Source of the DNA: Bacteroidales bacterium
GTDB lineage: Bacteria; Bacteroidota; Bacteroidia; Bacteroidales; F082
Direction: 5' to 3'
NCBI GenBank assembly: GCA_017508895.1
Contig: JAFWRA010000224.1
Location: forward strand, 1-49,898
DNA length: 49,898 nucleotides
Positions 18,000 through 27,277 of this stretch are shown here, piece after piece. The notes under the pieces were generated by a model. The model did not search any database. It was not told where the DNA came from and worked only from the letters and a program-made list of their open reading frames with translations. Each line of letters begins with the position of its first letter. The stretch's first letter is position 1. Position numbers and translations under genes: made by a program.

Positions 18000-18478
18000 T
18001 GGCAAAGCAAGCCAACAAGCCACTCACTCCCGACCAGGTTCTTGACAAGATGGCCAAGTATTGTGCTTATCAAGAACGATGTGTGAAGGATGTGCGCGAC
18101 AAACTGAAAGCCTTCGACCTTCCCCAAGAAGAAAAACACGAAATTCTTGATTATTTGTTGGATAACCGTTTCGTCAATGATGAAAGGTATGCCAAGAGTT
18201 TTGTTCGCGGCAAAATCAACCAGAGCGGCTGGGGCGTGAACAAGATTCGTTTCCATCTCATACAGAAAGGCATTGACAAGGACATCATCGAAGAAGCTTT
18301 AGGACAAACCGACGAAGAAGTCTACCGACAGCGGCTCATTGAGATTCTGAAAACGAAAGCCAAAACAATAAAAGCCGATTCTGATTTCAAGAAAAAACGC
18401 AAATTGGCAGCCTATGCCATGCAGAAGGGCTTTGAAGGGGCTCTGGTTTGGGAGGTATTGAAAGACCTCGACATTTAA
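17999..18478 (+). CDS. recX: RecX regulatory protein
   Basis: RecX binds and modulates RecA filaments. The 159-residue protein has the three-helix repeats typical of the family (CAYQERCVKDVRDKL, DNRFVNDERYAKSFVRGKI, WGVNKIRFHLIQKGI) and ends with a KKKRKLAAYAMQKGF segment. The start is fixed by TGATG overlap with the EIIC-like gene. Its TAA overlaps the stop of the convergent 951-residue exported protein. A diverged copy of its last 46 codons or so is present at 32631-32773, on the far side of the 14-kb cluster. Confidence 0.92.
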   Translation: MAKQANKPLTPDQVLDKMAKYCAYQERCVKDVRDKLKAFDLPQEEKHEILDYLLDNRFVNDERYAKSFVRGKINQSGWGVNKIRFHLIQKGIDKDIIEEALGQTDEEVYRQRLIEILKTKAKTIKADSDFKKKRKLAAYAMQKGFEGALVWEVLKDLDI

Positions 18479-21330
18479 TCCATGTTGAAATAACGCACCT
18501 GTTGCAATACGCCTTCAGGTGCTGTTTCATTCTCATCCAAGTGAAGCAGAAGCACTTTGTCGGTTGATGCCTTTTGCCCAATCACCAAAGCCTTGCTCTG
18601 CAATGCCCTCAACGCCTCATTCTGAGCAGTCTTTTCGGCGATGACTTGATCCACGCTCTTCCCACATTGCGAGACCATCTTGTCGGCTTGCCCAATGATT
18701 CTTCCATAGGCGATAGCGTCTAAACCCAATTCGGGAAGTGCGAGCGTAGCATTGGCCATCTCCAAACCCATCAATGACATCGGTGACTTAACCGACTTTC
18801 CGTCAGCGATGATTTTCTCGTTTTCAGCGATTATGGTATTGATGGACAACCGATTGCCTCGATCATCGACAAACGAAACCGCCTTGTAGTACTCACCCTC
18901 GTCACCTTGAAGATAAGTTGTAGACAGAGAATAGGACACACCTGTGCGCTTTTCGTAATTTTTGGTGGCCTTCCAAATGGCATCGCAATTCTTGAGATAA
19001 TCATCGATATATTTGTTTCTTGAGAGTTTCGGCATCTCCCAAACGATGGCTTCCTCTTCCCTTTTCTGTTTTTCCTTTTTCTGCTTCTTGGTGGGTTCAG
19101 ATGTTTTTTTCCCTTCGCCCTTGCTTGCCGATTTACTGACGTTTGCTGGCTGTTCACAGGGCTTCTTACTCACCGTCATGTCATAAATCACATATTGCCC
19201 CGAGCGCACGTCGCCGCACTGTAGCCAAAACATGAGTTGCTCGCAATGGTTGATAGGGACAGTATAGGTGGTGGGGGGCATCTTGTCGGTCAGTGTGATT
19301 TCGGCCACTTGATGTTGGTCAGCGATGACATAAAGGGTTACGGGAGGAGCCTGTTTCTTGCCACCGATCTGACTGTCGAAGGGGTCGATATACTCGCTCT
19401 TGTTGGCCACGGTGAAGGTACAGGACTCATATTCGCGATATGGATTGAAGGCAGCACACGACGACTGGTGTCCTTTGTCGTCGGTCACGGCAAGGTCGAT
19501 GCCTGCAACGTAAGTCGGTGTAAACATAAGGCAGATTGCCTTGGTGATGGTCATATCTTCGAAGCCGAGCGGGATGTTGGTTTCGAGCATAATGCCTTTG
19601 TAGATCTTGCTACCATCCTTCATCTGGAAAAACTCTTTTTGGGAGCTTCCGTTTTTGAAGCAGTCGTTGAAGTCGAAGTTGGTCAGGCTACTCAGGTAGC
19701 GTCCCACGAAGTGGAAATAAGGTCTTTGGCACAGGTCGATGAGGTCAACGGTCTCGGGGCATTCGGGTTTATCGTGGACGAATAGGTTGTGAGGTACGAT
19801 CTTGCCGCGGTAAAGCACCACATCGCCAATGCCGAAATAGACTTGCTTCGACTCGCCGTTGCCGGGTTTTTCGAAACGCAGCGTGCGGCATTTGTTGAGT
19901 GGAAGTTCAAAATATTGGTTTGGCCAAGTGGCATGAATCACGGTCTCGAGGATGAGGTGGTCGTCGGCATAGACGCGGATGATGTCATCGTCGAGGACGC
20001 GGTGTTGCGTCAGGCAGCCAGCGGTGAAAGTGACGTAGTCGAACTCTCCGGCGAGGTCGAAGGTGGCGTAGGAGTTGATGTTGTCGTCAAAGAATGTCGT
20101 CCCCGTAGTGAGGATGAATCCTTCCCAGAACTTCTCGCCGCCCATGGAGAAGGTACGGTGTTTGGTGGAGCCATCGAAATAGGTGTCTTTATTTGAAGAG
20201 ACGCCCCTCACCGAGAATGGCCTGATGTTGGAGCACATCCGGCAAGGATTTGGCAACTGCGACAGGCGTTCTTTTGAGCCGTTGGCCATCCCCGCTTGTG
20301 GGATGTCGGGGTCGCCCTGCGGATAGGCAAAGATATCGACTACGCCAAAAACGATACCGCCGTTTAATTCGCTGGCCTCGTCGATGCTGTGGAATGAGAG
20401 GTTCTCGACACCTTTCACATCGATGACAACTTGCTCGGCGAGGTCTTTTTGCGTTATTCTTTTCTCGTAAAGTATCTTGCCGTCGCCTTTCACGGTGAGC
20501 CAGCCCGAGGCGTTGGAACTTTGGTTGTCGCGAGGCCCGACGATGAACGACACCTTGTCGTATTTCCTTTGCAGCCAGAAATAGGCCCAAGCCTTGTTGT
20601 GACCGCTCAAGGCTTGGTTGGCGGTAAACTGCAGACCTGTGGTATAGGTCACGCGGTTCACACTAATCGACTTGACATGGTGACAGTCCTCAACTTCCTT
20701 GTCAATGATGGCATCAACCCAACCGCTATGCCTGATATAGTGAGGAAACAGCTGTTCGACCAGTTGTATCTTCTTGCCGTTGTGAATATTCTCGAGAGGC
20801 TTGCGTGTAGGCACTGGCGTCTCCCCTGCCTTCCAGAGCTTCACGGCACCAAAGCCAAGGTTTGTTTCGCCTTGAAGAAGGTCGAAGCGCAACTGATTGA
20901 CACCATTGATGTCGATGGTATATTCCTTCGGTGCGTCATGACACCAGATCACCTCGTTGAGGAGAATCTCGCCGTCGCCTCTCACCGTAAGCACGATGTT
21001 GCTATTATCGCCGGCTGAGTTGGGGCTGTTTTTGCCGCCAGGCCCGACAACGAAGCTCATCTTGCTGTATGCGCCCTTAAGACTGAACTCTGCAAAACCA
21101 GTTTTGTCGCCACTGATGAGGCCGCCCTTCCCTGAGCAAAGCGCAAAGCCACCCTTGTAGTTGTAAACGGCAATCTTGAGATTCGCGGAGCCTTTGGTAG
21201 GATAGGCTTCATACAGGTAAGAATTGGTTGGTTCATACTTGTCGGTGAGATAAGTCTGAGCTTTTGCTATATTACTGAAAGCAAACAATATGCAAAGCGG
21301 CAAAATGAAATGTAAAGCTTTGTTTTTCAT
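18475..21330 (-). CDS. large exported protein with NPCBM-like modules
   Basis: A 951-residue protein with a Sec signal peptide (hydrophobic residues 5-22, likely cleavage after AKA24). At least two modules look like NPCBM/NEW2 carbohydrate-binding domains: about residues 75-168 (FSLKGAYSKMSFVVGP, LTVRGDGEILL, YTIDINGVNQLRF) and about 225-336 (RKYDKVSFIVGPRD, LTVKGDGKILYEK, VVIDVKGVENLSF). Two further, more diverged modules follow at about 355-515 and 545-720. A Lys/Glu-rich linker (about 725-750) leads to a helical C-terminal domain of about 200 residues that I do not recognise. Start chosen at ATG 21330 because it gives a clean signal peptide; the TTG at 21354 is not needed. It is last in the cluster and may be the envelope-facing glycan-binding component. 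Its stop overlaps the recX stop. Confidence 0.7.
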   Translation of the reverse strand: MKNKALHFILPLCILFAFSNIAKAQTYLTDKYEPTNSYLYEAYPTKGSANLKIAVYNYKGGFALCSGKGGLISGDKTGFAEFSLKGAYSKMSFVVGPGGKNSPNSAGDNSNIVLTVRGDGEILLNEVIWCHDAPKEYTIDINGVNQLRFDLLQGETNLGFGAVKLWKAGETPVPTRKPLENIHNGKKIQLVEQLFPHYIRHSGWVDAIIDKEVEDCHHVKSISVNRVTYTTGLQFTANQALSGHNKAWAYFWLQRKYDKVSFIVGPRDNQSSNASGWLTVKGDGKILYEKRITQKDLAEQVVIDVKGVENLSFHSIDEASELNGGIVFGVVDIFAYPQGDPDIPQAGMANGSKERLSQLPNPCRMCSNIRPFSVRGVSSNKDTYFDGSTKHRTFSMGGEKFWEGFILTTGTTFFDDNINSYATFDLAGEFDYVTFTAGCLTQHRVLDDDIIRVYADDHLILETVIHATWPNQYFELPLNKCRTLRFEKPGNGESKQVYFGIGDVVLYRGKIVPHNLFVHDKPECPETVDLIDLCQRPYFHFVGRYLSSLTNFDFNDCFKNGSSQKEFFQMKDGSKIYKGIMLETNIPLGFEDMTITKAICLMFTPTYVAGIDLAVTDDKGHQSSCAAFNPYREYESCTFTVANKSEYIDPFDSQIGGKKQAPPVTLYVIADQHQVAEITLTDKMPPTTYTVPINHCEQLMFWLQCGDVRSGQYVIYDMTVSKKPCEQPANVSKSASKGEGKKTSEPTKKQKKEKQKREEEAIVWEMPKLSRNKYIDDYLKNCDAIWKATKNYEKRTGVSYSLSTTYLQGDEGEYYKAVSFVDDRGNRLSINTIIAENEKIIADGKSVKSPMSLMGLEMANATLALPELGLDAIAYGRIIGQADKMVSQCGKSVDQVIAEKTAQNEALRALQSKALVIGQKASTDKVLLLHLDENETAPEGVLQQVRYFNMD

Positions 21331-21401
21331 GGTAGTTATTTTGTGTTTTGTCAAGATTCAGAATGAGAAAAGGTAACATTTGGTGTAATGCCAGCGACGA
21401 T

Positions 21402-23627
21402 TTAGCAAGGTATCTTGCCCATGAGTCGTGCCACGGTAGTCTTGCCCGTACCTGGATTGCCAAGGAAGAGATAGTGTCCGAGTGGAATCTCGGGGCGGCG
21501 GTTTTCGACACGAGCACTCTCAATCTCGTTGTTGATGGTGTGGGCAAGCTTCGTGAGTGATGCTTTGACACCACCCAGACCGATGAGTTGGTTGAGTTCT
21601 TCGAGACATTCGCTGATAGACACCTTTTCAGGCTCCACGTAGGGAATGTCATCGATGTAGGCAGTTTGCAGGAACTCAGGGGTCCATTGGTCGAACGGCA
21701 TTGAAGCGATGCGGTTGTTGATGTTGGTCTTGGTCTCTGCCACTTTCTTCATGGCCTCGCCTGCGTTGCCGAACTTGTCGTCTTTCATGGCCACCATGTT
21801 GCGGAACATATTGAGTGCCTTCATGCGCACAGTGTCGTCGGCGAGAGAGAAATTGTATTTCTTAGCCTTTGCAGCCCTCTCGTATATTTCAAGGAATTCC
21901 TCGGCAGTATAGTCGTCAATGTGTATGGTGTGGGAAAATCTACGTTTCAAACCTGGGTTGGAATTCATGAAGGTAGCCATCTCCTTGGGGTAGCCGGCGC
22001 ACACGACGACGAACTTGCCAGCTTCGTTCTCCATGCGCGTCATGAGTGTCTGCACGGCCTTTTTGCCTTCCGAGCTGGTGCTCCGTCCCGCCTCGTCCAT
22101 CGGTTCGAGGTCATAGGCCTCATCAAGAAAGAGCACGCCGCCCATTGCCTCTGTGATCGCCGCGTCCATGAGTTTGTCAGACTCGTTGAGATACAGACCA
22201 ATGATGTCTTTGGGCACCTTCTCTGTAACCTTGTCGGTGCTGGTGACGTCAAGGGCCTTGAATATCTTGCCGAAGATACGCGCCACGGTACTCTTTCCAG
22301 TTCCCGAGTTGCCAGTGAGGATGAAGTTGAACTTGGTGAGTCCTTCTTGTGCCATGCCCAACTCAATGAGACGTTTTTGTACTGCAATCTCTTGCGCGAT
22401 GCGGCGAATGGCTTCTTTCACCGACTTCATTCCCACAAAGCCATCGAGCTCTTTCATCACGTCCTCAACGGAAACCTCATGGGTGTCAGCCTCGCCTACG
22501 ATGTCGGCGTATGTGAATTGGTTTTCGACATAGTCAGGTTGCTGTTTGCGCAGACGGTGGCGTTTCAGCGCCAAGTCGAAGGCGTTACGCACATCGCGGG
22601 CGTTGCCGAAGGTGTCAGTGCGTCGCAAATACATCCTTTCGAAGACCTTGGGAAGCATCTCGTTGGCTCTGGCATCAAGGGTGAAAGTGGTGTCCTCGTC
22701 GTTGCGAGTAAGCATCATGCGGAACAACTGCTCCAATTCTTTGGGGTTGTAGTCGGGAAACTCGATGGTGACATTGCAGCGCGACTTAATGCCTTCGTTC
22801 ATGCGGACGAGTTTGTCCATATCCTTGGTATAGCCGGCGAGGATGCAAACGAATTCGCCCTTTCGGTTTTCAAGTATGGGCAACAAGGTGTTGACGGCAT
22901 CCATGCCAAAGCCGGCACCATCGTCGGTGGCAAAGGCGTAGGCCTCATCGATGAAAAGCACGCCGCCCATGGCTTTATCAACAGTTGTCTTCACGTTGAG
23001 TTCGGTATCTCCTATATAGTTGCCAATCATCTCTTTGGCCGACACTTCGACGAATTGTCCTGTTGGCAGTGCACCTATGGCGTTGAGAATCTCTCCGAAC
23101 TTGCGTGCAAAAGTGGTCTTGCCCGTGCCAGGGTTGCCGGTGAAAATGAAATGGTCTTTCAGTAGCTTCTCCGTCATGTCTTTCTCTCTTCTTTCCTTGA
23201 CGTTGCTCACGATTGCCCTGATCTCGTCCTTCACGCTTTGCAAGCCGATGTAGTTGTCCAGTTCCTTGAATATCTGTTCCTCTGTCTTGGGGACGAATAT
23301 TTTATCATCATCAATGTCAACAGATTCGACAAGGTCGCTGTTACGTAATTTAGCACTGATACACAGGTCGTTGGCCACTTTCTCAGCGAGACGTCCGTTG
23401 ACATAGGTCAGTTCTTTTCGGCGCATATACCATGCAAAGTGAGCACGCAGTTTGGGCAATGCCTCGTCGTCGAAATCCATATGTTTCTCTTTCTTCAACA
23501 TGGCCATTGTCAGGCTGACAAGGTCGTCTATGGAGAAGGAGTCCAACTGGAATCGAAATGCGAAGAGGCCTGCCACGTCCTTGTTGTTCTCAAGGAAGTT
23601 GGTCATGTCGTTGTAGTCGCCGCTCAA
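21402..23627 (-). CDS. CbxX/SpoVK-type tandem AAA+ protein, truncated inside modules at both ends
   Basis: Residues 1-95 resemble only the second half of an AAA+ module: the post-sensor strand and lid region, including a NGRL motif that matches NARD in the next module. Two complete modules follow. Module A has Walker A GNPGTGKT (164-171) and Walker B GGVLFIDEAY (221-230); module B has GNSGTGKS and GGVLFLDEAY. The protein then starts a further module and stops eleven residues after its Walker A (GNPGTGKT 723-730, ending GKIPC). It therefore begins with half a module and ends with the other half. The start may be TTG 23627, seven bases after the kinase stop, or ATG 23606. CbxX/SpoVK AAA+ proteins remodel protein complexes; the neighbour kinase suggests a partner. 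Whether the truncations are natural cannot be told here. Confidence 0.85.
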   Translation of the reverse strand: MSGDYNDMTNFLENNKDVAGLFAFRFQLDSFSIDDLVSLTMAMLKKEKHMDFDDEALPKLRAHFAWYMRRKELTYVNGRLAEKVANDLCISAKLRNSDLVESVDIDDDKIFVPKTEEQIFKELDNYIGLQSVKDEIRAIVSNVKERREKDMTEKLLKDHFIFTGNPGTGKTTFARKFGEILNAIGALPTGQFVEVSAKEMIGNYIGDTELNVKTTVDKAMGGVLFIDEAYAFATDDGAGFGMDAVNTLLPILENRKGEFVCILAGYTKDMDKLVRMNEGIKSRCNVTIEFPDYNPKELEQLFRMMLTRNDEDTTFTLDARANEMLPKVFERMYLRRTDTFGNARDVRNAFDLALKRHRLRKQQPDYVENQFTYADIVGEADTHEVSVEDVMKELDGFVGMKSVKEAIRRIAQEIAVQKRLIELGMAQEGLTKFNFILTGNSGTGKSTVARIFGKIFKALDVTSTDKVTEKVPKDIIGLYLNESDKLMDAAITEAMGGVLFLDEAYDLEPMDEAGRSTSSEGKKAVQTLMTRMENEAGKFVVVCAGYPKEMATFMNSNPGLKRRFSHTIHIDDYTAEEFLEIYERAAKAKKYNFSLADDTVRMKALNMFRNMVAMKDDKFGNAGEAMKKVAETKTNINNRIASMPFDQWTPEFLQTAYIDDIPYVEPEKVSISECLEELNQLIGLGGVKASLTKLAHTINNEIESARVENRRPEIPLGHYLFLGNPGTGKTTVARLMGKIPC

Positions 23628-23632
23628 GTGGT

Positions 23633-26600
23633 TTAGAATATCACTTCTTCCGTTGCCTCAGCCTCTTTTTTCTGGGTCGAGGTTTTCTGGCTGCTGTTGC
23701 CCTTGTTGGATGACGGTTTGGTAGTGCTTTTTGGTTTTGTTTCCTTTTGGGCAGGTGCTTTCTCTCCGGCGTGTTTCGCTTCGGGGTCAAACATCTTCTT
23801 CAGCGTCTTGTCGCCCACCATGCCATCGGCAGTCAACTTATTGTCCTTTTGGAAGGCTTTCACGGCAGTGCGTGTGGCATCGTCAAAAGTGTCGGACACC
23901 TCGCCCTCAAAATAGCCCAACTGCTTGAGGCGTTTCTGCATGGCTGTCACGGCCTCACCCTTGCTGCCTTTTTGGAGGATCCCGGTAATCACGGGCATAG
24001 CAATGGTTTCATCTGCATCAGCCTCTTTTTCATCCACTTGATCCCAACCTAAGGTATGCGATATTTTTTGCATGAACGGGTTCTGTGTTTCAGTTCCCCC
24101 TCGTGGTAGGAGAAGGCTGAAACTCCAAAGCAGTATCGAGGCTCCTATGAATATGAGCACATACAAGCGGCGTTTCGTGAGGTCTTGTTTCCACGAATTG
24201 ATGTAATCGTCATCAACCATGTCATTAAGTGACGAGTCGAACTCGTCTTCGTCGCTGTAGGCGTAGTAGAGTGGTTCAAGGATGTATTCCTCGAATCCAG
24301 GCTTGTCGAACTTACGTGCTTGCTTGGCGAATTTGCTTTTGTTGAAGACGGTCAGGATAGTAAACGTAATCAATGCCGCCAACACAACGACCAAGTAGAA
24401 GTACAAGATGAACTGCCCGAGGAACTTCACCAGGAAGAAGACTGCAGCGGCTCCCACAATACCTATTATGATAGGTATCAAGCAGCCATCGGTGTCGAAG
24501 AGGAAGTATATTATGGCGCCTACGACAAGTCCTACCGGCCAGATCCAGTTCTCCAACTTAATTCCTGAAGTATCGATGGTGGGATGCATAATAATGTTCA
24601 CCACGAGCACTATGGCGAGCGCGGCGAGGGGCAACACGCCCAAAAGCAGCGACAAGAGGAATTGTGTCGCGTTGCGTCGGCTCTGCTTGCCTATCTTGCC
24701 TTTGCCCTCGCTGACGATGCGCTTGGCTTCAGCATGGGCTTCCTCGAAACGTTGTACGGACGTGTCTTTAGGGTCAATCTTGCCAACATCTTCAAGGTAT
24801 TCGTGCAGGAGTTTCTCATAAGTGAATTGCGGTTTGAGATTGACGTTGGGATTTTCGTGATGCTGCACCGCGAGCCAGCCTCGCAAGCCGCGTTCCTCGT
24901 ATTCTTTTTTCAGGGTCTTTTTTGAGAACTTGAACAATTCGTTCACCGTGGTCACATCGGCATCCTCGTCTTCGAGATGATAGACGGGGTCGATGCCAAA
25001 GCCCTTGATGACCCTCATCCACGCCACTTGCTGGAGATACTCCTCGTCTTTGGGTCCGGCTTTCTCCTGATTGTCTTCGTTATAAATGTCGAGGCAGGAT
25101 TCCAACCAACTCAACTGTTTCGCAAAAGGCGTCCCTTTGGTTCGCATGAAGTCAGCGAGGTAGTTAGGGCCGTCTTCTTCTGGTTCCGTGAAGTTGAGGG
25201 CTATGCCCAACACTGTATTCAAGGTTATTTTCCGGTACCTCGGATCATCTTTTTTGGAGGAGTCGGCTAATATGGCATCGCCATCGCCTTGATAGATGTT
25301 CCACCAGACATTGTAGGCCTTGTTAATGACGCGTGCCAGTCCTTCTTGCGTCATGGCATAGTCGGGGTCGTTGGGATCGCTGCATAGGTTGATATCTGCC
25401 AATGGAATGATGGTTTGTATGCGGAGCAAGTCCGTGAAAATATCGACATCCGTTGTGGGCAACGAGTCTGCCAAGGAGCTGTCTCTCGACCTAACCCATT
25501 CTAAGAATAACGTACTGCTAAAGAAACCATCTTCAGGTATGGCGCGGTTGCAGAAGTCCGACACGTCTTTGATGGTATCCGCGGTGCATTGCACGGCTTC
25601 GCCAGTGGTTCTGTCGATACCATCCAAAGTGATTACCCTTTCGGGGAAGACGGCAAAGATGGCTGCTATCGCGCCACCTTTTTGGTCTTCTTGGTAACGG
25701 TTATCGACGATGTCGTCCAATCGGACTTGTTTGTCGCGATAATCGGAAAGCCAATCATTAAGCTGGCCCTTGTAGAGGTAACGTGCCGCAAGGTCAAGGT
25801 CTTCAGCCATGAAGTCGCTCAGGTCCTTAAAGGAGTGTGCTATCTGGTGTTTCGAGGCGTTGTAAACGATGTTAAGGTCGGCCAAAATCTCGTCTTCCTC
25901 CACAGGTACATCCTGACCGTTGATGTAGGCGTCAATCGACTTGAAGTCCCATCGTTTCTCAGGGCTTTTGATGAGCAAACCCCTCAAGATCCGGTTCAGC
26001 GGGTCAGGAATTTCGTCGGGGATTTCGACAGCACCCTTTATTTTGCGCAGTGAGCTTTCTTCTTCGGCACGCAAAATGGCCTTCTCGCCTTTCCATAAAG
26101 AGAGTATGGTCATGCCGAGTGAGTAAAAGTCGGCCTTGGGTGTCATCTCACTCCAAATGTCCCCATGGTCATCCTTGGTGGCGTTGTCTTCCTTATAGAT
26201 TTCGGGAGCAGCATAGACTGGGGTGCGGTTGCGTTTTGTCACACAGTATTTGCGTAGGATGCCGTTCTTGTTCTCTGTTTTCAGCAAGTCAGCGATGCCA
26301 AAGTCGCATAGCACGCAGCTCCAAGTGTTGGGATCCTTGATGAGGATATTCGCAGGTTTCACGTCTTTGTGCAATACATTGACTTCGTGCATCTTATCGA
26401 TGCTCATGGCGATGCTGTAGGCGACGAGCAGTATGGCTTGAGCTTTCTTTTCGTGTTTAGGGTCATCAGCAAAGTTGAAGTTGGTGTTTGCCGCGCTTTT
26501 GCCTTCGACAAACTCCATGAGTTCGAAGGTGTTGCCGTATGCCTCGATGTCAACGATACAGTCTTTGCCCTTCAGCGGCTGCAAAGCATCCAGCACCTTC

Positions 26601-26755
26601 ACATTAGTTCGGGATTCGTTGTTGCAGAGCTTCAGGGCATAAATCTTTTTACCTTCCTTCACTTTGAATATATCGCCTTCGGCACCACTACCGATGCATT
26701 CCGCTATGGTGCAGTTGTGGCCGCTTACCGTAACGTTGTCACCCACTTTGTACAT
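23633..26755 (-). CDS. transmembrane Ser/Thr protein kinase with periplasmic peptidoglycan-binding domain
   Basis: The 1040-residue protein has an N-terminal Hanks-type kinase with all key residues: GSGAEG loop (22-27), Lys42, HKDVKPAN (129-136), DFG (151-153) and APE (183-185). A roughly 400-residue cytosolic region of unknown function follows (about 290-690). Next come about four to five transmembrane helices (roughly 695-810) and one more at about 866-885. The C-terminal part is a PG_binding_1 domain (922-989; GSKGEAVTAMQKRLKQLGYF, then a TADGMVGDKTLKKMF end) and a 51-residue Lys/Ser/Thr-rich tail. Probable topology is kinase inside and peptidoglycan-binding domain outside, analogous in logic to PknB-PASTA kinases but with a different sensor. 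It lies between the TATAPQK-repeat peptide (21 bp upstream) and the AAA+ gene (5 bp downstream). Confidence 0.88.
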   Translation of the reverse strand: MYKVGDNVTVSGHNCTIAECIGSGAEGDIFKVKEGKKIYALKLCNNESRTNVKVLDALQPLKGKDCIVDIEAYGNTFELMEFVEGKSAANTNFNFADDPKHEKKAQAILLVAYSIAMSIDKMHEVNVLHKDVKPANILIKDPNTWSCVLCDFGIADLLKTENKNGILRKYCVTKRNRTPVYAAPEIYKEDNATKDDHGDIWSEMTPKADFYSLGMTILSLWKGEKAILRAEEESSLRKIKGAVEIPDEIPDPLNRILRGLLIKSPEKRWDFKSIDAYINGQDVPVEEDEILADLNIVYNASKHQIAHSFKDLSDFMAEDLDLAARYLYKGQLNDWLSDYRDKQVRLDDIVDNRYQEDQKGGAIAAIFAVFPERVITLDGIDRTTGEAVQCTADTIKDVSDFCNRAIPEDGFFSSTLFLEWVRSRDSSLADSLPTTDVDIFTDLLRIQTIIPLADINLCSDPNDPDYAMTQEGLARVINKAYNVWWNIYQGDGDAILADSSKKDDPRYRKITLNTVLGIALNFTEPEEDGPNYLADFMRTKGTPFAKQLSWLESCLDIYNEDNQEKAGPKDEEYLQQVAWMRVIKGFGIDPVYHLEDEDADVTTVNELFKFSKKTLKKEYEERGLRGWLAVQHHENPNVNLKPQFTYEKLLHEYLEDVGKIDPKDTSVQRFEEAHAEAKRIVSEGKGKIGKQSRRNATQFLLSLLLGVLPLAALAIVLVVNIIMHPTIDTSGIKLENWIWPVGLVVGAIIYFLFDTDGCLIPIIIGIVGAAAVFFLVKFLGQFILYFYLVVVLAALITFTILTVFNKSKFAKQARKFDKPGFEEYILEPLYYAYSDEDEFDSSLNDMVDDDYINSWKQDLTKRRLYVLIFIGASILLWSFSLLLPRGGTETQNPFMQKISHTLGWDQVDEKEADADETIAMPVITGILQKGSKGEAVTAMQKRLKQLGYFEGEVSDTFDDATRTAVKAFQKDNKLTADGMVGDKTLKKMFDPEAKHAGEKAPAQKETKPKSTTKPSSNKGNSSQKTSTQKKEAEATEEVIF

Positions 26756-26776
26756 GGAGCCTGATATGGATTGGCC

Positions 26777-26917
26777 TTAAGATCCTGTTGCCATGCCAGG
26801 AGCGGTGGCAGTTTTCTGCGGTGCCGTGGCCGTTTTCTGTGGCGCCGTGGCCGTTTTCTGTGGCGCCGTGGCAGTTTTCTGCGGTGCCGTGGCTGGATTA
26901 TTATGATTATCTTCCAT
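26777..26917 (-). CDS. 46-residue peptide made of TATAPQK repeats
   Basis: A small open frame from ATG 26917 to TAA 26777. After MEDNHNNP it consists of four near-perfect heptapeptide copies of ATAPQKT (21-bp DNA repeats) and ends TATAPGMATGS. The DNA repeat varies only at third codon positions (GCG/GCA, CCG/CCA, ACT/ACG) within the copies, which supports selection on the peptide. It lies between the zinc-ribbon gene remnant (15 bp) and the kinase (21 bp) in the same direction. The Thr- and Lys-rich sequence looks disordered and could be a kinase substrate or a linker peptide; both are inference. No known family recognised. Confidence 0.6.
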   Translation of the reverse strand: MEDNHNNPATAPQKTATAPQKTATAPQKTATAPQKTATAPGMATGS

Positions 26918-26932
26918 ATTTTTATGTAAATA

Positions 26933-27277
26933 TTATTCTATTCTCTTATACACTTTCTTCTGTTTCTCCACTTCTTCTTCACGTGTTGCCCATACATCGA
27001 CGATCCTTGTAGTCCAATGTCCGCCATATTCGCTTACAGCGCACGCCTCTGGGCTCGGGTGGAAATTCTGGCACCGATCGCACACCCATCCCAATTTCTC
27101 CTCTTGTCTGACGATTTATGAGACGGTCACTTTCTCTTTGTAAGTCTCCATGACGGCCACTTTGCGAGAGGTGGAGTAGTTGCGTTGTTCTTGTGGCGTG
27201 CTTCCCACAGGAGGCAACATCGATTCCAATACCTTGTTGGCTTCTTCCACCATGCGCTGGTATTCTGTTTGTATTTC
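26933..27277 (-). pseudogene. in-frame 3' continuation of the zinc-ribbon gene, separated by TAG and TAA
   Basis: The frame of the zinc-ribbon gene stays coding-like after its TAG (27278-27280). About 53 codons follow (EIQTEYQRMVEEANK, ESMLPPVGSTPQEQRNY) to a TAA at 27116-27118. About 61 more codons then include WVCDRCQNFHPSPEAC, an additional Cys2-type knuckle, and end with a Lys/Glu-rich helix at TAA 26933-26935. No frameshift is needed. Both stops could come from CAG or CAA (Gln) by one transition. Either the gene has been truncated by two nonsense changes, or this is two small genes (an ATG exists at 27253). Confidence 0.6.

Noticed and set aside
21921..23165. Long open frame (414 codons) on the plus strand opposite the AAA+ gene
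   Set aside because: It is antisense to clear AAA+ modules with intact Walker motifs; its translation has no recognisable domain and low-complexity composition.
26800..26900. Possible CRISPR-like array
   Set aside because: The 21-bp units are contiguous without spacers and are in-frame coding repeats.
26788..27012. Plus-strand frame with PWPFSVA-type repeats
   Set aside because: It is the antisense of the TATAPQK repeat peptide; the minus-strand frame fits the operon direction and has third-position variation.
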